A DNA stretch of 64,000 nt from Saccharothrix longispora (GCF_030852425.1 NZ_NSDM01000007.1:186001-250000), one strand, 5' to 3'; shown: positions 18,207-27,835, counted from the stretch's first letter. Numbers and translations: made by a program. The notes: a model not told the origin generated them from the letters alone.

Positions 18207-18665
18207 TCAGGACAGGGCCGCCACGGCCTTCTTCCACGCCTCCTGGTCGCGGGGTTCACCCGGACCGTTGACCTCGGCGTAGCGGACCACCCCGGCCACG
18301 TCCACCAGGAACGTGCCGCGCACCGCCATGCCCGACTTCTCGTCGAACACGCCGTACGCCCGGGCGACCTCCCCGTGCGGCCAGAAGTCCGACAGCAGCG
18401 GGAAGCCGTAGCCCTGCTCCGCCGACCACGCCTTCAGGCTGAACGGTGTGTCCACCGACACACCCAGCACCTGGACGTCCCCCGCCTCGTACGCGGCCAG
18501 CTCGTCCCGCACCCGGCACAGCTCGCCGGTGCAGATGCCGCTGAACGCGAACGGGTAGAAGACCAGCAGGACGTGCTTCGACCCGCGGAACGACGAGAGC
18601 GCCACCCGCTGCCTGTTCTGGTCGTGCAGCGTGAAATCGGGCGCGACGGCCCCCACTTCCACCAC
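18207..18665 (-). CDS. ahpE: Peroxiredoxin AhpE
   Basis: A 152-residue one-Cys peroxiredoxin that reduces hydroperoxides and peroxynitrite. The peroxidatic Cys45 sits in PFAFSGICTGEL, at the same position as in M. tuberculosis AhpE (Rv2238c). GVSVDTPFSLKAWSAEQGYGFPLLSDFWPHG and the later conserved Arg in AVRGTFLVD complete the fold. GTG 18665 has GGAGAGG eight bases upstream. It is followed on the same strand by tRNA-Val and preceded by the DUF3052 gene, as in mycobacteria. A nitric oxide synthase is encoded elsewhere in the window (57136), so peroxynitrite defence would be relevant. Confidence 0.94.
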   Translation of the reverse strand: MVEVGAVAPDFTLHDQNRQRVALSSFRGSKHVLLVFYPFAFSGICTGELCRVRDELAAYEAGDVQVLGVSVDTPFSLKAWSAEQGYGFPLLSDFWPHGEVARAYGVFDEKSGMAVRGTFLVDVAGVVRYAEVNGPGEPRDQEAWKKAVAALS

Positions 18666-18749
18666 GTCAGCGTCCTCTCCGAGCGCACAGCCCGAGCACG
18701 GGCCCCCCGAACGCGCGGGAGCCCGTCCACGAGCCTAGGACATCCCGGC

Positions 18750-19181
18750 TCAGCGCTTGGCCTTGACCGACTTCGGCGACACGAGGCGGGTCGCCGACCA
18801 GTCCCCGCTGAGGTTGATGTTGGAGGTCTGCGCGAGGCCGGCGGTGGACGCGGCCTCGGCGATGTCACTGGGCTCGACGTGCCCGGACCTGCCGGTCTTG
18901 GGCGTGAGCACCCAGATCAGACCCTCGTCCGCCAACGGCGTCGTCGCGTTGATCAGGGCGTCCGCCAGGTCGCCGTCGTCCTCGCGCCACCACAGCAGGA
19001 CCACGTCCACGACCTCGTCGGCATCCTCGTCGAGCAGATCACTCCCGACCCGCTCTTCGACCGCCGCACGGAGGTCGTCGTCGACGTCCTCGTCCCAGCC
19101 GATCTCCTGGACAACGGTGCCCGGTTCGATCCCGAGCCTGTCGGCGACACCGATCTTGCCGGCGTCTTCCGCGGCGACCAC
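18750..19181 (-). CDS. DUF3052 family protein
   Basis: A 143-residue acidic protein (GKIGVADRLGIEPGTVVQEIGWDEDVDDDLRAAVEERVGSDLLDED...DVVLLWWREDDGDLADALIN...GLIWVLTPKTGRSGHVEPSDIAEAA) matching the actinobacterial DUF3052 family, whose function is unknown. GTG 19181 is preferred because GGAGGA (19191-19196) lies nine bases upstream; an in-frame GTG at 19190 would touch the ribosome-binding site. It sits between ahpE and the divergent aceE, the same order as mycobacterial Rv2238c-Rv2239c-Rv2241. The 298 bases up to aceE hold no further gene and must carry both promoters. Confidence 0.88.
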   Translation of the reverse strand: MVAAEDAGKIGVADRLGIEPGTVVQEIGWDEDVDDDLRAAVEERVGSDLLDEDADEVVDVVLLWWREDDGDLADALINATTPLADEGLIWVLTPKTGRSGHVEPSDIAEAASTAGLAQTSNINLSGDWSATRLVSPKSVKAKR

Positions 19182-19479
19182 GGCTTCCACTCCTCCAAGT
19201 ACACAACAGCGGCAGTCGGGGTACGACTGCCGCGCGGATGTCACTACCAGTCGCGGACAGCGAACACTGTCAGCCCTGCCACGCGCAACCGTAAGGGCGA
19301 AGACACGCCGCATCGGGTACCCCCGAGTGCGGGCCCCCAACACCATGAGGCACGCTCTACATACCTCCTATTCGCGCGCGCGAGGGACACGATCCAGAAC
19401 TACTCACCGGTAGCGGTGTCGGGACCGAGTCCACCGGGTGACGATGGGAGCCGAGAAGACACCGGAACGAGGAGATCCC

Positions 19480-22230
19480 TTGGCCCCGCACAACCCCCCC
19501 GAGCGGGTACGCGTCATCCGTGACGGCCTGGCCGCGCACCTCCCGGACATCGATCCGGAGGAGACCGCGGAGTGGCTGGAGTCGTTCGACGCCGCGCTCA
19601 AGGGCGGCGGGCAGCAGCGCGCCCGCTACCTGATGCTGCGCCTGCTCGAACGGGCCAGGGAGAGCCACGTCGGCGTCCCGTCGCTGACCAGCACGGACTA
19701 CGTCAACACCATCCCCACCGAGCGGGAGCCGTGGTTCCCCGGCGACGAGGAGGTGGAGCGCCGGTACCGCGCGTGGATCCGGTGGAACGCCGCCATGACC
19801 GTGCACCGCGCGCAGCGCCCCGGCGTGGGCGTCGGCGGGCACATCTCGACCTACGCGTCGTCCGCGAGCCTCTACGAGGTCGGTTTCAACCACTTCTTCC
19901 GGGGCAAGGACCACCCGGGCGGTGGCGACCACGTGTTCATCCAGGGCCACGCCTCCCCCGGCGTCTACGCCCGCGCGTTCCTGGAGGGGAGGCTCTCCGA
20001 GAACCAGCTGGACGGCTTCCGCCAGGAGTACTCGCACGCGGGTCCCGGCGGGGGCATCCCGTCGTACCCGCACCCGCGGCTGATGCCGGACTTCTGGGAG
20101 TTCCCGACCGTGTCCATGGGCCTCGGCCCGATGAACGCGATCTACCAGGCCCGGTTCAACCGCTACCTGCGCGACCGCGGCATCAAGGACACGTCCGACC
20201 AGCACGTCTGGGCGTTCCTCGGCGACGGCGAGATGGACGAGCCGGAGTCGCGCGGCCTGCTCCAGGTCGCCGCGAACGAGCAGCTCGACAACCTCACGTT
20301 CGTGGTGAACTGCAACCTCCAGCGCCTCGACGGCCCCGTCCGGGGCAACGGCAAGATCATCCAGGAGCTGGAGGCGTTCTTCCGCGGCGCGGGCTGGAAC
20401 GTCATCAAGGTGATCTGGGGCCGCGAGTGGGACTCGCTGCTGCACGCCGACCGCGACGGCGCCCTGGTCAACCTGATGAACACCACGCCGGACGGCGACT
20501 ACCAGACGTACAAGGCCAACGACGGCGCGTACGTCCGGGAGCACTTCTTCGGGCGCGACCCGCGCACGAAGGACCTGGTCACGCCGATGTCCGACGACGA
20601 GGTGTGGAACCTCAAGCGCGGCGGCCACGACTACCGCAAGGTCTACGCGGCCTACAAGGCGGCGGTCGAGCACCACGGCCAGCCGACGGTCATCCTCGCC
20701 AAGACCATCAAGGGCTACGGCCTGGGCCCGCACTTCGCGGCGCGCAACGCCACGCACCAGATGAAGAAGATGACCCACGAGGACCTCAAGAACTTCCGGG
20801 ACAGCCTGCGCATCCCGATCGAGGACAAGGACCTCGACCCGTACCTGCCGCCGTACTACCACCCCGGCGAGGACTCCCCGGAGATCAAGTACCTGCTGGA
20901 GCGGCGCAGGCAGCTGGGCGGGTTCGTACCGGAGCGGCGCACCGAGTCCAAGGCGCTGGTGCTGCCGGGCGACAAGGTCTACGACGTGATCCGCAGGGGT
21001 TCGGGCAAGCAGGAGGTCGCCACCACCATGGCGTTCGTCCGGCTGGTCCGCGACCTGGCCAAGGACCCGGAGATCGGCGGCCGGATCGTGCCGATCATCC
21101 CGGACGAGGCGCGCACGTTCGGCATGGACTCGATGTTCCCGGCGCAGAAGATCTACAACCCGAACGGGCAGATGTACACCTCCGTGGACGCCCAGCTGAT
21201 GCTGGCGTACAAGGAGTCGGAGCAGGGCCAGATCCTGCACGAGGGCATCAACGAGGCGGGTTCGACCGCGTCGTTCACCGCGGCCGGCACGTCGTACGCG
21301 ACGCACGGCGAGCCGATGATCCCGATCTACATCTTCTACTCGATGTTCGGGTTCCAGCGGACCGGTGACGGCCTGTGGGCGGCGGCCGACCAGATGGCGC
21401 GCGGCTTCGTGCTGGGCGCCACGGCGGGCCGCACGACGCTGACCGGCGAGGGCCTCCAGCACGCGGACGGCCACTCGCTGCTGCTCGCGCACACCAACCC
21501 GGCCGTGGTGGCGTACGACCCGGCGTGGTCGTTCGAGGTGGCGCACATCGTCCGGGACGGCCTGCGGCGGATGTACGGCGAGGACGCCGAGAACGTCTTC
21601 TACTACATGACCGTCTACAACGAGCCGTACCAGCAGCCGGTCGAGCCGGCGGACCTGGACGTGGAGGGCCTGCTCCGGGGCCTCTACCGGTACAAGGTCG
21701 CCGAGGGCGAGGGCGGCCCGCGGGCGCAGCTGCTGTCCTCCGGCGTGGCCGGGCCGTGGGCGGTGCGGGCGCAGCGGATGCTCGCCGAGGAGTGGGGCGT
21801 GCGGGCCGACGTGTGGTCGGCGACGTCGTACTCGGAGCTGCGCCGCGAGGCGGTCGAGGCGGACCGGCAGAACCTGCTGCACCCCGACCGGCAGCCGCGC
21901 GTGCCGTACGTGACGCAGGTGCTGTCCGACGTCGAGGGCCCCGTGATCGCGGTGTCGGACTGGATGACGGCCGTGCCGGACCTGATCCGGCCGTACGTGC
22001 CGACCGACATGACGACGCTGGGCACCGACGGGTTCGGCTTCTCCGACACCCGCCCGGCGGCGCGGCGGCACTTCCTGGTCGACGCCGAGTCGATCGTGGT
22101 GGCCACCCTGGCCGCGTTGGCGAAGCGCGGCGAGGTGGAGCGGGACGTGGTCGTGGAGGCGGCGCGCAAGTACCGCATCGACGACGTCGGCGCGGCGGGC
22201 CCGTCCACCTCGGACGCCGGCCCGGCCTGA
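19480..22230 (+). CDS. aceE: Pyruvate dehydrogenase E1 component (homodimeric type)
   Basis: About 916 residues, the usual length for homodimeric AceE. It decarboxylates pyruvate with thiamine diphosphate and passes the acetyl group to E2 lipoyl domains. The thiamine diphosphate motif begins [10 protein letters not shown] (248-257) and closes at [40 protein letters not shown] and the C-terminal [19 protein letters not shown] are family hallmarks. The TTG at 19480 has GAGGAG five to nine bases upstream. GTG 19438 or ATG 19444 would add 14 or 12 residues without a good ribosome-binding site, so the start is open. E2 and E3 are encoded 14-17 kb upstream. Confidence 0.95.
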   Translation: MAPHNPPERVRVIRDGLAAHLPDIDPEETAEWLESFDAALKGGGQQRARYLMLRLLERARESHVGVPSLTSTDYVNTIPTEREPWFPGDEEVERRYRAWIRWNAAMTVHRAQRPGVGVGGHISTYASSASLYEVGFNHFFRGKDHPGGGDHVFIQGHASPGVYARAFLEGRLSENQLDGFRQEYSHAGPGGGIPSYPHPRLMPDFWEFPTVSMGLGPMNAIYQARFNRYLRDRGIKDTSDQHVWAFLGDGEMDEPESRGLLQVAANEQLDNLTFVVNCNLQRLDGPVRGNGKIIQELEAFFRGAGWNVIKVIWGREWDSLLHADRDGALVNLMNTTPDGDYQTYKANDGAYVREHFFGRDPRTKDLVTPMSDDEVWNLKRGGHDYRKVYAAYKAAVEHHGQPTVILAKTIKGYGLGPHFAARNATHQMKKMTHEDLKNFRDSLRIPIEDKDLDPYLPPYYHPGEDSPEIKYLLERRRQLGGFVPERRTESKALVLPGDKVYDVIRRGSGKQEVATTMAFVRLVRDLAKDPEIGGRIVPIIPDEARTFGMDSMFPAQKIYNPNGQMYTSVDAQLMLAYKESEQGQILHEGINEAGSTASFTAAGTSYATHGEPMIPIYIFYSMFGFQRTGDGLWAAADQMARGFVLGATAGRTTLTGEGLQHADGHSLLLAHTNPAVVAYDPAWSFEVAHIVRDGLRRMYGEDAENVFYYMTVYNEPYQQPVEPADLDVEGLLRGLYRYKVAEGEGGPRAQLLSSGVAGPWAVRAQRMLAEEWGVRADVWSATSYSELRREAVEADRQNLLHPDRQPRVPYVTQVLSDVEGPVIAVSDWMTAVPDLIRPYVPTDMTTLGTDGFGFSDTRPAARRHFLVDAESIVVATLAALAKRGEVERDVVVEAARKYRIDDVGAAGPSTSDAGPA

Positions 22231-22244
22231 TCGGCAGGACATCC

Positions 22245-22278
22245 GAGGGGCGGTCCCGGTTCGCCGGGGCCGCCCCTC
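22245..22278 (+). terminator. Intrinsic terminator with TTCG tetraloop after aceE
   Basis: A 15-bp stem (GAGGGGCGGTCCCGG / CCGGGGCCGCCCCTC, one G-U wobble) capped by TTCG, an especially stable tetraloop, 15 bases past the aceE stop. Confidence 0.88.
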
Positions 22279-22403
22279 GGCGCATTCCCGCCCGACTGTC
22301 CGCACTAATGCGGCCGACCAGCGGAAACACCGCGAACCTCCCGCGATCGATGTGATCCACCCCATAGGATGGGACGGTCCACCGGCATCCGACGAGGGGT
22401 CTG

Positions 22404-24410
22404 ATGGGGACGCCGACGCACCCCCTGCACCGCACGGTGCTGGCCGTCGACGTGTCCTCCTTCGGGCGGCGCGCGGTCAACGGCCAGGGCGAGACCAGGC
22501 GCGGCCTCTACGCCGCCCTCGTCGGCGCCTTCGACGTGTGCGGCCTGGACTTCGCCGCGACGCACCACGAGGACCGCGGCGACGGCGTGCTGGTGCTGAT
22601 CCCCCCGGACGTGGCCAAGAGCCGGCTGGTCCGGCTCCTCCCGGAGGCGTTGGCGGGCGAGCTGCGCCGGCACAACGCGACGCACCACGAGAGCGCCTCG
22701 ATCCGGCTGCGCGTCGCGATCACCGCGGGCGAGGTGCAGCACGACGCGCACGGCGTGGTCGGCGACGACGTGAACCTCGCGTTCCGGCTGCTGGACTCCC
22801 AACCGCTGCGCCGGGCACTGGAGCGCACCGACGACGTGCTGGTCCTGATCGTGTCGCGCCGCTTCCACGAGGACGTGGTGCGCGACGACCCGGCGGTGCC
22901 GGCGGGCGCGTTCCAGCGGGTCGAGGTCGGCGTGAAGGAGGTCCGCGACCACGCCTGGCTGCGGGCGACCGGTCCGGTGGCCGCGCCGGGGCCCCGGCAC
23001 CGCTCCCGGCACCGCCGCACGCGGTCCGGACCGCGCTCGACCGCCCTGGGGCTGGTCGCGGTGCTGCTGGGGATCGCCGTCACGGACGCCTCCGCCGCGG
23101 ACCCGCCCGCCGTGCCGCCGTGCCCGGCGCCGGTGCAGCTGGTCGTGCTGACCTCGCGGGACAAGGAACCGGTGGTCACGCGCACCGCCGTGGAGTTCGA
23201 GGAGGAGTCGCGCGGGTTCACCGAGCGCGGCTGCAAGGGCGCGAGCGTGCAGGTCACGACCGGCTCGTCGGCGCACGGCGCGGCGGCGGCGCTGGGCGGC
23301 GGGTGGGAGGGCGCGCAGGACCTCACCGAGCAGGGCGCGCAGCCCCACGTGTGGCTGCCGGACTCGTCGTTCGAGGTGGAGCGGGTGCGGACCGCCCTGG
23401 ACCGCGACCCGCACGTCCACGTGCGGCTGGACCCGCGGCCGTCGATCGCCCGCTCGCCCGTGGTGGTGGGCGCCTCCCCCGAACTGGCCGAGCGGATCGG
23501 CGAGGTCGACGGGGACGTGCGGTGGTCGGCCGTCGACCGGTTCGCGACGCCGGACGTGTCGGAGGGCGCGGGTGTGGCGGTGGTCGCGGCGCTCGTGGAC
23601 GGGCAGCGCGGCGGCGTCCACCCCGTCGCGCCCGGTGCGGCGCTGGCGCTGCGCGACCTGGTCCGGCGCGGCACGACGACCGCGCCGCCGTGCACGGGCG
23701 ACGTGGCCCTGGTGGCGCCGGAGCAGGAGGTGGCGACCACGCGCGGCTGCCGGCTGCTCTACCCGACCGGCGGGCTGGTGGTGCTCGACCACCCGTTCGT
23801 CGCGGTGGAGTGGACGGCGCTGCCGGAGAACCCCCGCAGGCGGCGGGTGGTGGACCTGTTCGAGGCCCACCTGCGCGACGGCGGGTCGCAGGGCGCGATC
23901 CGGCGCGAGGGGTTCCGCGACATGAACGGCGCGCCGGGGCTGGTGGGCGAGCCGCGGACCGGGCCGCCGTCGGAGGTGGTCGGGGTGGACGACGGGGAGG
24001 CCCTGCGGCGGGCCTGGGAGGCGGCGGTGGCGCCGGGGGTGGTGGCGGTGGTCTCGGACGGCTCGCCGGACGCGGTGGCGTTCACCGCCTCGCTGGAGGG
24101 CCTGCTCGGCCCCCGGGACCGGGTGGTGGCGGTCGCGCCCGGACCGGGTTCCCTGGAGGAGGCGGTGCGGCGGGACGCGGACGCGGTGGTGCTGCTGGCG
24201 TCCTCCCCGGTGCCGCAGCAGGCGCCGGGGACCAGCGCGCCGGTCCGGGTCGTCGCCGTCGGCTTCGGCGACGGGTCCTGCGCGGTCTCCACGGCCCTCT
24301 ACGCGGCCGTGAAGGCGCACGACGGCGAGTGCGCCGAGGTGGACGCCGGGTCGGGCCCGCAGGGCGCCCTGGAGACCGTCGCGCGGGGGATCTGGGGGCA
24401 GGGGAGGTGA
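22404..24410 (+). CDS. Nucleotide-cyclase-like domain fused to an exported solute-binding-like domain
   Basis: A 668-residue membrane protein. Residues about 8-195 look like a class III nucleotide cyclase fold: LAVDVSSFGRR (first metal Asp), HEDRGDGVLVLIP (second metal Asp) and ITAGEVQHDAHGVVGDDVNLAFRLLD with the Asn and Arg of the transition-state pair. A basic linker (RHRSRHRRTRSGPRS) and one helix (about 212-231) follow. The remaining ~430 residues outside the membrane resemble a periplasmic type 2 binding protein (LVVLTSRDKEPVVTRTAVEFEEESRGF...). The catalytic residues look intact, but activity and product are unproven. It ends in a GTGA overlap with a binding lipoprotein gene. Arrangement suggests an outside ligand sensor coupled to a cytosolic cyclase-like domain. 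Confidence 0.75.
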   Translation: MGTPTHPLHRTVLAVDVSSFGRRAVNGQGETRRGLYAALVGAFDVCGLDFAATHHEDRGDGVLVLIPPDVAKSRLVRLLPEALAGELRRHNATHHESASIRLRVAITAGEVQHDAHGVVGDDVNLAFRLLDSQPLRRALERTDDVLVLIVSRRFHEDVVRDDPAVPAGAFQRVEVGVKEVRDHAWLRATGPVAAPGPRHRSRHRRTRSGPRSTALGLVAVLLGIAVTDASAADPPAVPPCPAPVQLVVLTSRDKEPVVTRTAVEFEEESRGFTERGCKGASVQVTTGSSAHGAAAALGGGWEGAQDLTEQGAQPHVWLPDSSFEVERVRTALDRDPHVHVRLDPRPSIARSPVVVGASPELAERIGEVDGDVRWSAVDRFATPDVSEGAGVAVVAALVDGQRGGVHPVAPGAALALRDLVRRGTTTAPPCTGDVALVAPEQEVATTRGCRLLYPTGGLVVLDHPFVAVEWTALPENPRRRRVVDLFEAHLRDGGSQGAIRREGFRDMNGAPGLVGEPRTGPPSEVVGVDDGEALRRAWEAAVAPGVVAVVSDGSPDAVAFTASLEGLLGPRDRVVAVAPGPGSLEEAVRRDADAVVLLASSPVPQQAPGTSAPVRVVAVGFGDGSCAVSTALYAAVKAHDGECAEVDAGSGPQGALETVARGIWGQGR

Positions 24411-25627
24411 TCCGCCTGCTCGCGGCCCTGGTGCTGCTCCTGACGGCCTGCACGGGCGCCTCCGGCGAACCGCCCGGCACCACGGGGGCGATCACGTTCG
24501 TCGACGGCCTGGACACCTCGGCCGGCGGGCAGGTCGCCCGGCTCGTGGCGCGGTGGAACGACGCGCACCCGCTGGAGCCGGTGACGTTCAGGGAGATGGC
24601 GCAGTCCACCGACGTGCACCGGGCCCAGCTCATGGCGCGGTCCCAGGACCTGGCGGGCGCGGACGACCCGCGCTACGACGGCCAGTGCTACGACGTGATG
24701 AACCTGGACTCGGTGTGGACCGCGGCGTTCGCCGGGTCCGGCTACCTCGAACCGCTGCCGGCCGACGCGTTCGACGCCGACCTGATGCTGCCGCAGGCGG
24801 TGGAGAGCGCCCGGCGCGACGAGAACTCGCTGTGGGCGGTGCCGTGGCGGGTCGACGCGGGGCTCCTGTACTACCGGAAGGACGTGCTGGAGCAGGAGGG
24901 CGAGGCGCCGCCGCGCACGTGGGCCGAGCTGGAGCGGCTGGCGTCGGAGCTGGGGCCGGCGCACGGCCTGGCGGGCTACGTGGGCCAGTTCGCCGAGTAC
25001 GAGGGCGTGACGGTCAACGCGCTGGAGGCCGTCTGGGCGCACGGGGGCGATCCGCTGCGGCCGGACGGTCCCGGCGCGAAGCAGGGCGTCGACGTCCTGG
25101 CGCGCGGCTTCGCGGAGGGGTGGATACCGCGCGAGGCCCTGGACTTCCGGGAGGAGGAGAGCCGCGTCGCGTTCCAGTCCGGCAGGGCGCTGTTCATGCG
25201 CAACTGGCCCTACGTGCAGCCCAGGCTGGCCGGACCGGACTCGGACGTGGCCGACCGGTGGGGCGTCACGCGGCTGCCGGGGCCCAGTGCGCTCGGCGGC
25301 TGGAACCTGGCGGTGTCGCGCTGCTCGGCGAACCAGGAGACCGCGCGGGCGTTCATCCGTTTCCTCACCGGCGCGGACACCCAGCGGGCGCTGTTCGACG
25401 CCGCCGGGTGGGCGCCCAGCCTGGAGGCGCTGTACCGGGACGAGGTCCCGGCCCTGCTCGCCGAGGCGGTGCGGGCCGCGAGGAGCCGCCCCACCTCGGC
25501 GCACTACGACGAGCTGACCAGCGTCATGCGCCAGCGCTTCCGGTTGGCGCTGCAGAACCCGAAGGCGGTGGACAGCCTGCTCGACGGGCTCGCCGACGAG
25601 GTCCGCCGGGTGGGGGGTGGCCGCTAG
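24407..25627 (+). CDS. Solute-binding lipoprotein (ABC sugar-binding type)
   Basis: A 406-residue lipoprotein. VIRLLAALVLLLTACTGA is a lipoprotein signal with the lipobox LTAC, giving an acylated Cys at about residue 15. The body reads as a family 1 extracellular solute-binding protein: GQVARLVARWNDAHPLEPVTFREM, CYDVMNLDSVWTAAFAGSGYLEPLPAD, WAVPWRVDAGLLYYRKDVLE and FQSGRALFMRNWPYVQ. GTG 24407 overlaps the TGA of the cyclase-like gene. No ABC permease or ATPase is next to it, so it may present a ligand to the partner membrane protein rather than feed a transporter. Its stop codon overlaps the convergent transporter stop within CTAG. Confidence 0.85.
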   Translation: MIRLLAALVLLLTACTGASGEPPGTTGAITFVDGLDTSAGGQVARLVARWNDAHPLEPVTFREMAQSTDVHRAQLMARSQDLAGADDPRYDGQCYDVMNLDSVWTAAFAGSGYLEPLPADAFDADLMLPQAVESARRDENSLWAVPWRVDAGLLYYRKDVLEQEGEAPPRTWAELERLASELGPAHGLAGYVGQFAEYEGVTVNALEAVWAHGGDPLRPDGPGAKQGVDVLARGFAEGWIPREALDFREEESRVAFQSGRALFMRNWPYVQPRLAGPDSDVADRWGVTRLPGPSALGGWNLAVSRCSANQETARAFIRFLTGADTQRALFDAAGWAPSLEALYRDEVPALLAEAVRAARSRPTSAHYDELTSVMRQRFRLALQNPKAVDSLLDGLADEVRRVGGGR

Positions 25628-26265
25628 GCGGTCTCCACGGCACGGGCCGCGGTGCGCTGGGCGGCGCGCTTCCAGTCGAGCCAGCCGCGGACGACGAGGA
25701 CGGCGAAGATCGTGTAGACGAAGGCGCTGAAGTACAGGCCCGAGCCGAGCTGGAGCGGCACGCCGATCGCGTCCACCACGAGCCAGACCAGCCAGAACTC
25801 GACCAGGCCGAGGCCCTGGAGGCTGAAGGCGAGCACGGTGCCGACGAAGATCGCGGCGTCCGGCCACGGCGCCCAGCTCGCGTCCAGGGCGTCGAGGACC
25901 AGCGCGAACGCGGTCGTGCCGACGACGAACGCGACGGCCACGGCGATCCGCTCGCGGGTCGTGCCCTCGTGCACGACGACGCCGAACACGGGGTCGCGGC
26001 GGCGGCTCCACGCCCACCAGCCGTAGAGGGTGATCAGCCCGATGACGACCTGCCGCGCGGCCGTGCCGCCGAGGTGGGCGGACAGGTAGACCACGAACAG
26101 CAGGGAGACCGAGACCAGTTGCACGGGCCAGGTCCAGATGGTGCGGCGCTGGGCCAGGTAGACCACGACCAGGGCGAACACCTGGCCGGCGAACTCGGCC
26201 CAGGAGACCTTCTGGCCGAACAGCGTGAAGCCCTGCTCCAACAAGACGTGCACCGCGTCCTCCAT
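25624..26265 (-). CDS. ribM: Pnu-family vitamin transporter, probably riboflavin uptake (RibM/PnuX)
   Basis: A 213-residue protein with about six to seven membrane helices and the Pnu-family pattern (FAGQVFALVVVYLAQRRTIWTWPVQLVS, ITLYGWWAW, LVEFWLVWLVVDAIGVPLQ). By homology alone it could be a nicotinamide riboside carrier (PnuC), but an FMN riboswitch lies directly upstream (26315-26434). That makes riboflavin the likely substrate, as for RibM/PnuX of other actinomycetes. ATG 26265 has GGAGGAG eleven bases upstream; longer readings would pass through the riboswitch. It would be repressed when FMN is plentiful. Confidence 0.85.
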   Translation of the reverse strand: MEDAVHVLLEQGFTLFGQKVSWAEFAGQVFALVVVYLAQRRTIWTWPVQLVSVSLLFVVYLSAHLGGTAARQVVIGLITLYGWWAWSRRRDPVFGVVVHEGTTRERIAVAVAFVVGTTAFALVLDALDASWAPWPDAAIFVGTVLAFSLQGLGLVEFWLVWLVVDAIGVPLQLGSGLYFSAFVYTIFAVLVVRGWLDWKRAAQRTAARAVETA

Positions 26266-26292
26266 CCCCGGACAGGCTCCTCCGGGGCGACG

Positions 26293-26319
26293 GCGCGTGG
26301 GCACGCCGACGGCACGCGC
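26293..26319 (-). promoter_or_regulatory. Candidate expression platform of the FMN riboswitch
   Basis: GCGCGTG (26293-26299) pairs with CACGCGC (26313-26319). The latter overlaps the 3' strand of the riboswitch P1 helix, so the two structures look mutually exclusive, as expected for an aptamer-controlled switch. Whether it ends transcription or blocks translation is not clear. Confidence 0.4.
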
Positions 26320-26434
26320 GCCTCCCATCCGGACTCTCACCGTCGGCCCCGGAGTTCCACCGGGTCAACCGCCCCGGTGGGCGGGTCGCGGGCTGTCACC
26401 GCCGGTTCGGACTTCCACCGACCCCGGAGCGCAT
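26315..26434 (-). promoter_or_regulatory. FMN riboswitch (RFN element)
   Basis: On the reverse strand the conserved RFN blocks appear in order: GGGGTCGGTGGAAGTCCG, AACCGGCGGTGACAG, CCCGCGACCC, GGTGGAACTCCGG, GCCGACGGTGAGAGTC and CGGATGGGAGG. These match the FMN aptamer consensus in sequence and spacing. It sits in the 5' leader of the Pnu-family transporter. Confidence 0.93.
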
Positions 26435-26556
26435 GTCTCTTCACCCGCGTGAACAACGGCGCGCGCCACCTTGTTCCCCCGGCGGGCGGCACCGCACGAT
26501 CGGAGACGTCACCCGGACTTCGGCCGCCGTACACCGGCGGCCGATAGCGTGCGCGA

Positions 26557-27825
26557 ATGCGAATCCTGCTCACGGTCGTCCTGGTGCCGGTGCTGGTCAC
26601 CGCCGCGCCGGGCCCCGCCGCCGCATCCGGGACTCCCCCCGTCGTCGTGCCGGTCGCCCAGACCCGGGCGTTCGTCGACGACCCGTCCGGGACGCCCGCG
26701 AACGCCGACGCCGACGACCCCGCCGTCTGGGCGCACCCGCGCTCGCCCCTCCGGAGCGTCGTGCTCGGCACCCTCAAGGAGGGCGGGCTGGCCGCGTTCG
26801 ACCTGACGGGCCGCACGCTGGGCACCTACCCCGCGCCGGCCGCGCCGTCGCCGGGCGCCGCGCCCGGTCGGTTCAACAACGTCGACGTGCTCGGCGGCGC
26901 GCGGGTCGGCGGCCGGGAGCGGTCGCTGGCGTTCGTCAGCGACCGGGGCCGCGACCGGGTGCGGGTCTACGAGGTGGACCCGCGCGGCGCGGCGGCGGGC
27001 GCGGGCGCGGTCCGGGACGTGACCGACCCGGCGGCGCGGCCGGTGTTCTCCGCGACCGAGGCCGAGGTGGACGGGCAGCGCACCGCCTACGGCCTGGCCG
27101 CCGGGTCGGTCGGCGGCACGCCGGTCGTCGTGGTCAGCCGGCGGAGCACGACCCGGCTGGCGCTGCTGCGGGTGGTCCCGGCGGGCGGCGCCCGGGTGGG
27201 CACGTCCGTCGCGTCCACCGTGGACCTGCCGTCGTCGTTCCCGCTGCCCGACGGCACCACGTGGACGCCGTGCGGCGACCCCGGCGAGGGTCCGCAACTG
27301 GAGGGCATGGTCGTCGACTCGCGGCACGGCGTGCTGTACGCGGCGCAGGAGGACGTGGGCATCTGGCGCATCGCGCTGGGCGCGTCGGGCTTCGGCACGC
27401 CGGTGCTGGTCGACCGGGTCCGCTCGTTCGGCGTGCCGCGGACCTACGACCCGGGGACCGACGAGTGCGTCGCCTCCGGCCCGGACCCCGGCTTCGGCGG
27501 GCGGCACCTGGAGGCCGACGCGGAGGGCCTGACCGTGGCCGACGGCTACCTGGTCGCCTCCAGCCAGGGCGACTCGCGGTTCGTGGCCTACGAGCGGACC
27601 GGGCGCAACCGGTACGCCGGCGAGTTCGTCGTCGGGCGCGGCCGGGGCGTCGACTCGGTGGAGCACTCCGACGGGGCGCACGTGGTGACCGGGAACCTCG
27701 GGCCGCGCTACCCCGAGGGGCTGCTCGTCGTGCACGACGGGGAGCGCACGCCCGCCGCCGGCGACCTGCCGACCACCGGGTTCGCCTACGTCAGCTGGGC
27801 CGACGTGCTGGACGAGCTGGGCTGA
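26557..27825 (+). CDS. Secreted beta-propeller phytase
   Basis: A 422-residue exported enzyme with a typical signal peptide (MRILLTVVLVPVLVTAAPGPAAA). Phytase (BPP) motifs: DADDPAVWAHP near the N-terminus, NNVDVL, EGMVVDSRHGVLYAAQEDVGIWRI, HLEADAEGLTVADGYLVASSQGDSRFVAYER and the terminal GLLVVHDG; the many Asp/Glu residues form the calcium/phosphate channel in this family. It would release phosphate from phytate outside the cell. It is divergent from the FMN riboswitch transcript and converges with the MscS-like gene. Confidence 0.88.
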   Translation: MRILLTVVLVPVLVTAAPGPAAASGTPPVVVPVAQTRAFVDDPSGTPANADADDPAVWAHPRSPLRSVVLGTLKEGGLAAFDLTGRTLGTYPAPAAPSPGAAPGRFNNVDVLGGARVGGRERSLAFVSDRGRDRVRVYEVDPRGAAAGAGAVRDVTDPAARPVFSATEAEVDGQRTAYGLAAGSVGGTPVVVVSRRSTTRLALLRVVPAGGARVGTSVASTVDLPSSFPLPDGTTWTPCGDPGEGPQLEGMVVDSRHGVLYAAQEDVGIWRIALGASGFGTPVLVDRVRSFGVPRTYDPGTDECVASGPDPGFGGRHLEADAEGLTVADGYLVASSQGDSRFVAYERTGRNRYAGEFVVGRGRGVDSVEHSDGAHVVTGNLGPRYPEGLLVVHDGERTPAAGDLPTTGFAYVSWADVLDELG

Positions 27826-27835
27826 CCAGGGGTGC

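Noticed and set aside
18207-22230. AhpE and AceE as part of an oxidative-stress island
   Set aside because: The order ahpE-DUF3052-aceE is conserved housekeeping order in actinobacteria, so it is not evidence of a special system.
19357-22365. Reverse-strand open frame of about 1000 codons opposite aceE
   Set aside because: Shadow of aceE; composition is Val/Arg/His-biased without recognisable domains.
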